Positions 1-6,550 of a DNA stretch of 15,091 nt are shown piece by piece. The translations under genes and the position numbers were made by a program. The notes beneath the pieces were generated by a model. The model ran no database searches, had not been told where the DNA came from, and saw only the letters and a list, made by a program, of their open reading frames with translations. Position 1 is the first letter of the stretch. Each line of letters starts with the position of its first letter. Source of the stretch: GCA-020352575 sp964600365 (lineage in GTDB: Bacteria > Actinomycetota > Acidimicrobiia > Spongiisociales > JAENVV01); the NCBI GenBank assembly GCA_964600365.1, contig CAZRJG010000055.1, positions 1 through 15,091 of the forward strand. The letters run 5' to 3'.

Positions 1-1098
1 AAACCTAAAAATTTGGGCGCCATGGAAGTGACCTCGGTAGCCGACTTCTTTCTGCGGGTGCGTCTCCCAGGCGTGGATTGCCTTGTGGACGAGCCGCTCC
101 TCACGGTCTTGGATCACCTGTGGCCCGACGGCCTCCTTGAGTTGGAAGACGAGGCCAGCACGGATCGACTCGACGATCGCCGGCGTGCCCCCCTCTTCGC
201 GGTGCTCGATGTCGTCGAGGTAGTGGTGGCTGTCGGGGTTCACGTACCAGACGGTTCCCCCGCCAGGAACGTCGGGGACTCGATTGGAGAAGAGTTCCTT
301 GCGTGCGACGAGCAGGCCGGGCGTGCCGGGACCGCCGATGAGCTTGTGCGGGGAGACGAAGACGGCGTCCTTGTAGTCGAGGTTGCCGCCGGCGGGGCTG
401 CGCATCTCGATCCCCACATAGGGAGCCGCCGCGGCGAAATCCCAGAACGAGAGTGCCCCGTGCCGATGCAGGACGGTCGAGATGGCCGACGTGTCCGAGA
501 GGATCCCCGTTACGTTCGACGCCGCCGAGAACGAGCCGATCCGAAGCGGGCGATCCGCGTACTCCTCGAGACGGGCCTCCAACTCCTCGAGGTCTATGTG
601 CCCGTCCCGGTCCTCGTGGATCGTCACGACGTCGGCGATCGACTCGCGCCAGGGAAGTTCGTTGGAGTGGTGCTCGAAGGGGCCTATGAACACCACGGGC
701 CGCTCGTCGGCGGGGATGCTCGCCCCGAACCCGTATCGGTCCTCCATCTCGGACGGGACCCGGAGTCCGAGGACCCCGACGAGCCGATCGATCGCCCCCG
801 TGCTCCCGCTGCCGGTGAACAGGACGGCGTGGTCGTCGTCCGCGCCGAAACATCGACGGATGACCTCGCGCGCCTCCTCGCGGAACCGTGAGGTCTGCAG
901 GCCGGTCCCCGACGACTCGGTGTGCGTGTTCGCATAGAGGGGGAGCACCGCATCACGGATGTAGTCCTCGATGAACGAGAGGGCGCGGCCCGACGCGGTG
1001 TAGTCGGCGTAGATGACCGGCGTGGGCCCGAACGGGCCCTGCACGATCTCACGCGACCCGATGACTGATCGCCGGATCGTCTCAATGAGCGAGGACAT
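1..1098 (-). CDS. Class V aminotransferase / cysteine desulfurase-like enzyme (3' end outside window)
   Basis: PLP-dependent fold-type I enzyme of the aminotransferase class V / cysteine desulfurase-selenocysteine lyase family. The frame is open from ATG at 1098 to the left edge (366 codons, no stop), so the C-terminus is missing. Visible hallmarks are the N-terminal DYTASGRAL (about residues 32-40), the Gly/Ser/Thr cofactor loop FTGSGSTGA (94-102), the His pair FEHHSNE (141-147), Asp220 in SFWDFAAAAP, which should contact the pyridine nitrogen, and SPHK with Lys252 as the expected Schiff-base lysine. REEGGTP (300-306) resembles the family's conserved Arg-x-GT-P segment. The substrate cannot be read; no Fe-S assembly (suf/isc) genes are adjacent, so a housekeeping IscS role is not supported. 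A TACCCT hexamer six bases before the ATG suggests a leaderless start. It is divergent from the M23 gene. Family is confident, precise function unknown. Confidence 0.85.
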   Translation of the reverse strand, partial: MSSLIETIRRSVIGSREIVQGPFGPTPVIYADYTASGRALSFIEDYIRDAVLPLYANTHTESSGTGLQTSRFREEAREVIRRCFGADDDHAVLFTGSGSTGAIDRLVGVLGLRVPSEMEDRYGFGASIPADERPVVFIGPFEHHSNELPWRESIADVVTIHEDRDGHIDLEELEARLEEYADRPLRIGSFSAASNVTGILSDTSAISTVLHRHGALSFWDFAAAAPYVGIEMRSPAGGNLDYKDAVFVSPHKLIGGPGTPGLLVARKELFSNRVPDVPGGGTVWYVNPDSHHYLDDIEHREEGGTPAIVESIRAGLVFQLKEAVGPQVIQDREERLVHKAIHAWETHPQKEVGYRGHFHGAQIFRF

Positions 1099-1104
1099 GT
1101 GGGA

Positions 1105-1110
1105 AGGGTA
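1105..1110 (-). promoter_or_regulatory. Putative -10 element, leaderless aminotransferase gene
   Basis: On the minus strand the hexamer TACCCT (TANNNT type) ends six bases before the ATG at 1098, which would place transcription start at or next to the first codon. No Shine-Dalgarno sequence lies in these six bases. No good -35 element was recognised. Confidence 0.45.
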
Positions 1111-1210
1111 GAGGGGGAGTGCTCCGCGGCGCTCGACGCACGAGCGATGATCCTCGCGCACGGGGACCTGCTGTCGGGCCACCTGCCCCGACCTACACCA
1201 CCCCCATCGG

Positions 1211-1216
1211 TAGCCT
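1211..1216 (+). promoter_or_regulatory. Putative -10 element, leaderless M23 peptidase gene
   Basis: TAGCCT (TANNNT type) ends seven bases before ATG 1224, the spacing expected if transcription starts on the start codon. The intervening TCTGCGA is not a ribosome binding site. A weak -35 candidate, CCGACC at 1188-1193, lies 17 bases upstream. This supports 1224 as the start and would make this the operon promoter. Confidence 0.45.
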
Positions 1217-1223
1217 TCTGCGA

Positions 1224-2312
1224 ATGGTGCGCAAGGTGGGTGCCGCGGCGATCGCCGTGGCGGTCCTCGTGGCGACGTTCTCGATCGCCCCTCCGGCTCG
1301 TTCGATCACGAAAGCCGAAGTCGACGCCGCCTGTGCTGCGTCCCGTGAGGCCTACCAGGACTACCTCGCAGCCAAGGATCGCGCCGACGTGGTGACGGGT
1401 GAACTCGCCGAGATCAGGGGCCGGGTGGAGACGGCGCTTGCCAAGGACGTCACCCTCCGCGCCCAGGTCGATGACTACCAGGCAGAGATCCGGGAGATGC
1501 GCGATTCGGTCCTCGATCGGGCCGTCGACCTCTACATGGCGGGCGGGCAGTCGTTCACGGGGGTCTTCTTCGTCGCCAACGACGTGAGCCAGGTGATTGC
1601 TGGCCAAGAGATGCTCGCGAGCGCCGCCGAGGAGGATATCGGTTCGATCGATCGGCTCGATGCGCTCTCGGCGAACACCCTCGAGCTCCAGGACGAGCTG
1701 AGGGTCACGCGGTCGGACCTCGAGGACCTCGAGGGGGAGATCAGCGAGCGCTACGAGGTCATCTACTCCTTGCTCGATGAGGCCGAGAGCAAGCGCTCGG
1801 AGCTGTCGTCGGAGTGTCGTGCGGCCCAGGCCGAGTACGAGCGGCAGGTTGCTCGTCAACGGGCCCTCGAGGCGGCACGGCGGGCGGGCGCAGCAGGAGG
1901 ACTCCCCGCCACGGCGACACCCGGATTCCTCTGCCCGATGACCGGCTCCCACTCGTTCATCAACGACTGGGGCTTCCCGCGGTCCGGTGGACGCACCCAC
2001 AAGGGCACCGACGTGTTCGCCCCCATGGGCCAGCCGTTGCAGGCGGTGGCCAGCGGCACGGTGCGCACGGGGAACGGCGGGTTGGGTGGCACCACCGTGT
2101 GGATCAACTCCGACTACGGCGTGAACTACTACTACGCCCACCTGTCCGCGGTCGGCCCGGGGATCAAGACGGGGGTCCGGGTCGACCAGGGCGACATCGT
2201 GGGGTACAACGGGGATTCGGGCAATGCGCGAGGAGGACGCCCCCACCTACACTTCGGCATCTGGGTCACCAACTGGGTGAACCCGTATCCGACCCTCTCA
2301 CGGAACTGCTGA
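1224..2312 (+). CDS. Secreted coiled-coil M23 family peptidase (EnvC/NlpD-like)
   Basis: Exported peptidoglycan endopeptidase or amidase activator of the LytM/M23 family, 362 aa. The N-terminus MVRK plus a hydrophobic stretch ending near PPARS (about residues 5-27) is a signal peptide. Residues ~30-220 are Glu/Arg/Leu-rich heptad-like helices, as in EnvC-type proteins. A short Ala/Gly/Pro linker precedes the LytM domain (~235-362). The zinc motif is present: His259 and Asp263 in RTHKGTD, His306 in YAHLS and the HLHFG motif with His341/His343. Intact ligands suggest an active enzyme rather than a degenerate activator. An in-frame ATG at 1119 would add 35 residues before the signal peptide, so 1224 is preferred. 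It is the first gene of a six-gene operon and the next gene starts 12 bases after its stop. Role in septal or wall remodelling is inferred from the family. Confidence 0.88.
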   Translation: MVRKVGAAAIAVAVLVATFSIAPPARSITKAEVDAACAASREAYQDYLAAKDRADVVTGELAEIRGRVETALAKDVTLRAQVDDYQAEIREMRDSVLDRAVDLYMAGGQSFTGVFFVANDVSQVIAGQEMLASAAEEDIGSIDRLDALSANTLELQDELRVTRSDLEDLEGEISERYEVIYSLLDEAESKRSELSSECRAAQAEYERQVARQRALEAARRAGAAGGLPATATPGFLCPMTGSHSFINDWGFPRSGGRTHKGTDVFAPMGQPLQAVASGTVRTGNGGLGGTTVWINSDYGVNYYYAHLSAVGPGIKTGVRVDQGDIVGYNGDSGNARGGRPHLHFGIWVTNWVNPYPTLSRNC

Positions 2313-2324
2313 GGCACGCCCCAC

Positions 2325-2840
2325 ATGAAGCGCCGTCGCATCGATGTCATCCTCGATCCCGCCTACTTGGACGGGCTCGACGACCGGTCCCTCGAGGAGC
2401 TGGGCGTGATCCGCGATGAGGTGGACGGCTTTGAGAACGAGCTCTCCTTCTACCGCAGGGTCCTCCACGGCCGCCTCGATGTCCTCCGGTTCGAGCAACG
2501 CAGGCGGAGTGGTGAGGATCAGCGATCGATCCTCGATGCGCTTCCCGAACTCCTCGCAGTCGGAATGGGAGGGGGCTCGGACGCCGAAGGGAGCCTGGGT
2601 CGCCTCCGCTCCGAGTTCGCCCCCGACCTCCCGGAGGTCGAACGGCGGTTCTCCCGGGTGATGGATGACGACGTTCTCACCCGCCTGCCCGATCTCAGCG
2701 ACGAGGACCTTGCGCTCGCGATCGAGGAGTTGGGTGAGCTCGAGCAGCGGATCTCCGAGCGGCGGAGTCGCCTGCACGAGATCCACGATGCGCTGGTGGG
2801 GCAGATCGGCGGGCGGCACGTTTCCAGCGACCCGGCGTGA
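2325..2840 (+). CDS. rsiG: RsiG-like anti-sigma factor with two c-di-GMP-type motifs (formerly 'aerial mycelium formation protein')
   Basis: A 171-aa, soluble, helix-rich acidic protein. In Streptomyces, RsiG is a c-di-GMP-armed anti-sigma factor holding sigma WhiG; its ligand signature is E-x3-S-x2-R-x3-Q-x3-D on two antiparallel helices. Here the pattern occurs twice with exact spacing: Glu37-Ser41-Arg44-His48-Asp52 and Glu140-Ser144-Arg147-His151-Asp155. In both copies Gln is replaced by His. A start-proximal helix (residues 12-35) and a Gly-rich break (80-92) separate the helices. No signal peptide or membrane segment is visible. It sits 12 bases after the M23 gene and its stop overlaps the asparaginase GTG by four bases (GTGA), so translation is probably coupled. 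No sigma factor gene lies in the window. Family assignment rests on the motif pair; binding of c-di-GMP and the sigma partner are inferred. Confidence 0.72.
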   Translation: MKRRRIDVILDPAYLDGLDDRSLEELGVIRDEVDGFENELSFYRRVLHGRLDVLRFEQRRRSGEDQRSILDALPELLAVGMGGGSDAEGSLGRLRSEFAPDLPEVERRFSRVMDDDVLTRLPDLSDEDLALAIEELGELEQRISERRSRLHEIHDALVGQIGGRHVSSDPA

Positions 2841-3772
2841 CCGCCGAGGTCCGGGTCGTCCGGAGCGGCAGGGTTGAAGCCGTCCACCGGGATTCGATCG
2901 CCGTCGTTGATCGAGCAGGTACGGTGCTCCTCTCGGCGGGCGACCTTGCGCCTACCTTCTTCGCCCGATCGTCGCTGAAGCCTTTCCAGGCACAGGTCTC
3001 GCAACGATTCGGTGCTTCCCTGGAGGGCGAGACCCTCGCCCTCGCGTGCGCCTCCCACGGGGGCACGGCGCGCCACCTGGAGGTGGTGCGGCGGATGCTC
3101 GAAGAGGTGGGCCTCGACGAGGGCGACCTTGCCACCCCCCATGATTGGCCCGATGTCCCCAGTGCTCGCGATGCGGTGATCCGAGCGGGTGTGCGAGATC
3201 CGCAACGGGTCTTCCACAACTGTTCGGGGAAGCATGCGGGCATGCTGCGCGCCAGCGTGGCGTCGGGGGACCCCACCTCCACCTATCTCTCCCCCTCCCA
3301 TCCGCTCCAGCTCGCCATTCGGACGGACCTGGCCGAAGTCCTCGGCAGGGATCCCGGAACGCCGGGTGTCGACGGGTGTGGTGCCCCCGTGTACGAGGTG
3401 TCCGTCGTGGGCCTCGCCCAGCTGTTCGCTGCGCTCGCGGCTGACCCCGATCGCGCCGAGGTGCGGGACACGATGGGAGCCAATCCGACGCTCATAGGCG
3501 CCGAGGGCAGGGAGGACGGCGTCGTCGGTGCCGCACTCGGAGCAGCGAAGTTCGGAGCCGAGGCATGCCTTGGCGTGGCGGTGGCCTCCGAGGGCATCGG
3601 CATCGCAGTCAAGGTCTGGGACGGGAACCGTCGTGCCGTGGCCCCCTTGGCAGCGGCGGTGCTCGAGGAGCTCGGTCTGCTCACCGACGACCTCCGCCAG
3701 CGACTGCAGGGTCCTGTCCTCGGTGGCGGGCGGACCGTTGGCTGGCTCGAAGCGGAGGTCGCGTGGAACTGA
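2837..3772 (+). CDS. L-asparaginase II (R. etli ReAV-type family)
   Basis: Predicted cytoplasmic L-asparagine amidohydrolase of the asparaginase II family (Rhizobium etli thermolabile type), unrelated to E. coli AnsA/AnsB. Length is 311 aa, close to the family norm, and no signal peptide is present. The residues reported for the Rhizobium enzyme have counterparts at matching spacing: Ser45-x2-Lys48 in RSSLKPF, Ser73 in CASHGG, Cys129-x2-Lys132 in NCSGKHAG, and Cys181 in DGCGAPVYEVS. The GTG start at 2837 overlaps the preceding stop (GTGA), indicating translational coupling. The link to its neighbours is unclear; asparagine or other amide turnover feeding aspartate pools is possible. The family call is confident; substrate range was not shown. 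Confidence 0.88.
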   Translation: MTAEVRVVRSGRVEAVHRDSIAVVDRAGTVLLSAGDLAPTFFARSSLKPFQAQVSQRFGASLEGETLALACASHGGTARHLEVVRRMLEEVGLDEGDLATPHDWPDVPSARDAVIRAGVRDPQRVFHNCSGKHAGMLRASVASGDPTSTYLSPSHPLQLAIRTDLAEVLGRDPGTPGVDGCGAPVYEVSVVGLAQLFAALAADPDRAEVRDTMGANPTLIGAEGREDGVVGAALGAAKFGAEACLGVAVASEGIGIAVKVWDGNRRAVAPLAAAVLEELGLLTDDLRQRLQGPVLGGGRTVGWLEAEVAWN

Positions 3773-4623
3773 CCCCCACTGCGCAGCGCGTTGGGCCCTT
3801 CGGTCGCCCGGGGTTCCTCGACGTGCTTCACCGCCACTGGCCGCAAGGGGAGGTGGAGTCACTCGATCGACCGACCGGGTCCGCCTCCGTGGAGATCGTC
3901 GACGGCGTCGTCGTCGGCATCGGCCATCGTGACCTCGTCGACTATCGATCGCCTCGGGGGGACGACGGGGTCACAGTACTCGCAGCCCTCGTCGGCTCGC
4001 GTCCGGTGCGGCTCGACTCGCTCCCCGCCGAGGTTGCCTCGCCGCTCGCGAGCGCCCTTCGCGACGCAGAGCGTGAGGTGGTGGTCGAAGAACAGGACAT
4101 AGCCGCAGTGCTCGCGCTGCCTGAGTCCTTCGATGCCTGGCTCGCTTCCATCGGCAAGAAGGAACGACACGAAACCCGGAGGAAGCGTCGGCGCTACGAG
4201 GAGATGGTTGGCCCGGCCCGTATCGCCCGATTCGAGGACTCGGAGCGGTACCTCGAGGAGTTCATCTCCCTCCACCGCACGAGTTCGGGGGAGAAGGGCT
4301 CCTTCATGACCGACGCGATGGCCGCCTACTTCACCGACCTCATGGCGCTTCCCGGGTGGGGGATCGACGCCCTCCTCACCCCCGAGCAGCGGATCGCCGC
4401 CGCAGGGTTCTCCTTCCATGGCGACGACGGGTACTACCTCTACAACTCGGCGTTCGACCGGCGGTACCGGGAGGCGTCGCCCGGTGTCGTGCTCATCGCG
4501 TCCCTCATCGAGTTCGCCATCGAGGAGGAGCAGATGGTCTTCGACTTCTTGAAGGGGGACGAGACCTACAAGTTCCGCCTCGGTGCAGAGCCACGCCCAC
4601 TCCTCGAGGTCAGAGCGCAATGA
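3763..4623 (+). CDS. GNAT-fold acyltransferase, CelD/FemAB-like (Acetyltransf_6 type)
   Basis: A 286-aa protein of the CelD/BioF2-like GNAT group. The supporting region is the C-terminal half: a basic segment with KKERHETRRKRRRYEE (about residues 133-148), then GFSFHGDDGYYLYNSAFDRR and the closing DFLKGDETYKFRLG, typical of PF13480-type domains that transfer acyl or aminoacyl groups to sugars or cell-wall precursors. The N-terminal ~100 residues are less conserved in appearance. Start GTG 3763 follows GGAGG at 3754-3758 and overlaps the asparaginase end by 10 bases; a longer upstream reading lies inside the asparaginase gene and looks non-coding. Its stop overlaps the mshA ATG (ATGA). It is not an obvious MshD, which has two GNAT domains, but its position invites a role in thiol or wall-sugar acylation; that is inference. 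Confidence 0.75.
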   Translation: MELTPTAQRVGPFGRPGFLDVLHRHWPQGEVESLDRPTGSASVEIVDGVVVGIGHRDLVDYRSPRGDDGVTVLAALVGSRPVRLDSLPAEVASPLASALRDAEREVVVEEQDIAAVLALPESFDAWLASIGKKERHETRRKRRRYEEMVGPARIARFEDSERYLEEFISLHRTSSGEKGSFMTDAMAAYFTDLMALPGWGIDALLTPEQRIAAAGFSFHGDDGYYLYNSAFDRRYREASPGVVLIASLIEFAIEEEQMVFDFLKGDETYKFRLGAEPRPLLEVRAQ

Positions 4624-5837
4624 TCTCCTCGGTCGCGTACCTCAGCCTTCACACATCTCCGTTGCTCACGCCCGGGAGTGGTGATGCGGGTGGCATGAAC
4701 GTGTACATCGATGAGCTCGCAAGGGAGATGGCGGGCAGGGGAGTGAGTGTCGATGTGTACACGCGGCGCGATGATCCAGCCCTCCCCTCCGAGGTCAGGG
4801 TGACCGACCGCTACCGGGTGATCCACATCGAAGGAGGTCCACCCGAGCGCGTGCCCATCGGTGTCCTCGTCGATCACGTGCCCGCATTCACCGAAGGATC
4901 CATCGCCTTCGCGCGTGCCGAAGGGTGCGACTACGACTTGCTTCACAGCCACTACTGGCTTTCGGGCCGCGCCGGGCTCGACATGAAGGAAGCCCTCTCG
5001 GTGCCGCTTGCGAACAGCTTCCACACCCTGGGACGCGTGAAGGACCTGACCCGACGCGCCGATGACGTTCCCTCGTCGACGGTGCGGATCCGTACCGAGC
5101 AAGAGGTCATCGCAGGATCCGACTGTGTGATCTCCTCCACGCCCGCCGAAGCGAAGGACCTCCTCGAGCACTACGCGGCCGACCCCACGCGCCTCTGCAT
5201 GAATCCGCCCGGCATCTCGCACGAGTTGTTTCGTCCGGGGGACAACGAGGCTGCGCGGGATCGCCTCGGCCTCGGCGAGGGCCCGATTGCACTGTTCGTC
5301 GGACGGATCCAGCCGTTGAAGGGTGCCGATGTGGCGCTCGAGGCCGTGGCGAGGGCGCGCCGCGTGATCCCCGACCTCAGGCTGCTCGTCGTTGGCGGGC
5401 CGTCGGGCATCGTGGGCCATGCCGAGGCTGAGCGGCTCCACGCTCGTGCCGCGGAGGCAGACCTCGAGGATGCGGTCTCCTTCTGGCCGGCCCAACCCCA
5501 CGGGGCACTCGTGGAGTTCTATCGGTCGGCGGACGTCCTGCTGTGCCCTTCTCGTACGGAGTCCTTCGGCCTCGTTGCGGTCGAGGCACAAGCATGCGCC
5601 ACACCGGTCATCGCTGCGAACGTCGGTGGCTTGTCGTTCGGGGTGGCCGACGAGGAGTCGGGCCTCCTCATCGACGGGTGGGATCCCGAGGATTGGGCGC
5701 GGGCGATCGAGCGCTTCTTCGCCGAGCGAGGCCTGTCCCGCCTCCTGAGCGAGGGTGCGCGGGAGCGCTCGCGGATCTTCACCTGGAAGGCGGCGGCCGA
5801 TCGCCTCCTCGAGTTGTATGACAGCCTCACGGGCTGA
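4620..5837 (+). CDS. mshA: D-inositol-3-phosphate glycosyltransferase MshA
   Basis: GT4-family retaining glycosyltransferase for the first step of mycothiol synthesis: UDP-GlcNAc plus 1-L-inositol 1-phosphate gives GlcNAc-inositol phosphate. Length is 405 aa, typical. MshA hallmarks are the N-terminal HTSPLLTPGSGDAGGMNVY (residues 11-29, with the acceptor/nucleotide loop GDAGGMN), HSHYWLSG (109-116), the phosphate-binding Arg/Lys of VGRIQPLKG (Arg229, Lys234), and the GT-B donor motif ESFGLVAVEAQAC (Glu314 and Glu322). The ATG at 4620 overlaps the GNAT stop by four bases. The following YbjN-like gene overlaps its 3' end by 20 bases; an mshA-YbjN pair is also seen in mycobacteria. Mycothiol is the actinobacterial thiol buffer, so this is good evidence of phylum. 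mshB, mshC and mshD are not in the window. Confidence 0.93.
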   Translation: MISSVAYLSLHTSPLLTPGSGDAGGMNVYIDELAREMAGRGVSVDVYTRRDDPALPSEVRVTDRYRVIHIEGGPPERVPIGVLVDHVPAFTEGSIAFARAEGCDYDLLHSHYWLSGRAGLDMKEALSVPLANSFHTLGRVKDLTRRADDVPSSTVRIRTEQEVIAGSDCVISSTPAEAKDLLEHYAADPTRLCMNPPGISHELFRPGDNEAARDRLGLGEGPIALFVGRIQPLKGADVALEAVARARRVIPDLRLLVVGGPSGIVGHAEAERLHARAAEADLEDAVSFWPAQPHGALVEFYRSADVLLCPSRTESFGLVAVEAQACATPVIAANVGGLSFGVADEESGLLIDGWDPEDWARAIERFFAERGLSRLLSEGARERSRIFTWKAAADRLLELYDSLTG

Positions 5838-6255
5838 GGTCCTCGCCGCCCTCGGCGCTGCGGTGGCGCCACTCCTCGACGACGACGAGTCAGACGTCGT
5901 GCACGTCGAGGAGGTGGACGGAAGGCTTGCCATCCGGATGCGCCAGCAGGTGCGGGACGCGACGACCGTCTGGTGCACGCCGGGCGAACGCACCGTGGTC
6001 TTCGAGGGCTACCTGCTCCCGTCCCCGCCGGCGAACGCCGAGGAGGTGTACCGCCAGGCTCTCGTCCGGAGCTCCGACGGATGGCTCGTCCACTACGCGA
6101 TGGACGGTGAGGGAGCCGTCGTGCTGCGCAGTCGCGTTGAGTCGGATCGCATAGATGCCGGCGTGGTTTCCTACGTCCTTGCGGAGATGTGGGAGCAAGT
6201 CGAGCGGGCCTTTCCGCCGCTCGTCCGTCACGCATTCCCGCCCCGCGAAAAGTAG
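5818..6255 (+). CDS. YbjN-domain protein
   Basis: A 145-aa soluble protein resembling the actinobacterial YbjN family (putative sensory-transduction regulator) often encoded right after mshA. It shows an N-terminal helix, an acidic stretch (about residues 21-35), and the alternating strand/turn pattern with VVFEGYLLPSPPANAEEVYRQAL (quoted here only as the region 61-83) and SSDGWLVHYAMDGEGAVVLRS following it. No signal peptide or membrane segment is visible. The ATG at 5818 lies inside the mshA 3' end, giving a 20-base overlap and likely co-translation. In this family the fold is shared with secretion-chaperone-like proteins, but a molecular role is not established. It is the last gene of the operon. 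No clear terminator hairpin follows; instead the DnaA-box cluster begins 13 bases after the stop. Confidence 0.75.
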   Translation: MTASRAEVLAALGAAVAPLLDDDESDVVHVEEVDGRLAIRMRQQVRDATTVWCTPGERTVVFEGYLLPSPPANAEEVYRQALVRSSDGWLVHYAMDGEGAVVLRSRVESDRIDAGVVSYVLAEMWEQVERAFPPLVRHAFPPREK

Positions 6256-6267
6256 GCATTGGATTTG

Positions 6268-6414
6268 TTGTCCACAGCTCGTTGTGGATGGCGGGGCGCT
6301 TACCCACACCCACTTGTGGGCAACTCGGGGGTATCGGGGCCAAGGACGCGAAACATACGTTTTCGGGCTGCGATCAGGGCCACGCCGGATGGCCCGAGGG
6401 GACCTTTGTCCACA
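6268..6414. promoter_or_regulatory. Cluster of five DnaA-box-like 9-mers
   Basis: Two exact copies of TTGTCCACA, the preferred high-GC actinobacterial DnaA box, occur at 6268-6276 and 6406-6414. Between them are TTACCCACA at 6300-6308, and on the other strand CCATCCACA (6283-6291) and TTGCCCACA (6315-6323). The latter two inner sites differ from consensus by one base (6300, 6315) and the first by two (6283). Four sites fall within 56 bases. The stretch is non-coding and sits between convergent gene blocks. No dnaA, dnaN or extended AT-rich unwinding element is present, so an origin is not claimed; a DnaA titration or regulatory locus is an alternative. Confidence 0.55.
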
Positions 6415-6424
6415 GGCGGGCGTC

Positions 6425-6453
6425 TTGAGGGAGTTCCCGGGATCCCATAGATT
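6425..6453 (+). promoter_or_regulatory. Sigma-70-type promoter, orphan (no downstream plus-strand gene)
   Basis: -35 TTGAGG at 6425-6430 and -10 TAGATT at 6448-6453 are separated by exactly 17 bases; each matches four of six consensus positions. The expected start is near 6460-6461. The next plus-strand gene is more than 3 kb away, so any product would be a short RNA or antisense to the VOC gene. Confidence 0.5.
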
Positions 6454-6460
6454 CGTGGGT

Positions 6461-6543
6461 ACGAAGCCCGAGGGGCCGAGGTAACGGAGCGTTTCGTTCG
6501 GGGAAGTGCGGGACGATCCGGGGCCGGAGTTCCTCGGGCTTTT
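6461..6543 (+). ncRNA. Candidate small RNA (~83 nt) closed by a 10-bp terminal helix
   Basis: Starting seven bases after the -10 above, the sequence has AAGCCCGAGG at 6464-6473 and its perfect complement CCTCGGGCTT at 6532-6541, the latter running into a short T tract to 6543. The 58-base interior contains GGCC/GGCC pairing (6474-6477 region with 6521-6524 region) and smaller hairpins such as AACG/CGTT. This is the shape of a self-contained RNA with a terminal stem. It does not show SRP RNA, tRNA, tmRNA or 6S hallmarks. The loop is too large for a simple terminator. It ends eight bases before the opposing VOC gene's stop. Inference only. Confidence 0.4.
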
Positions 6544-6550
6544 CCCTGTC

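Noticed and set aside
101..853. Minus-strand open frame of about 250 codons inside the aminotransferase
   Set aside because: Arg/Pro-rich shadow; the real enzyme with PLP motifs is in a different minus frame that runs off the edge.
684..2246. Long minus-strand open frame (about 520 codons) opposite the M23 gene
   Set aside because: Arg/Gly/Pro-rich composition typical of a high-GC shadow frame; the plus strand holds a recognisable M23 peptidase and the minus strand an aminotransferase in another frame.
6268..6414. Chromosomal origin oriC
   Set aside because: No dnaA/dnaN, no AT-rich unwinding region and convergent gene orientation; only the DnaA-box cluster is kept.
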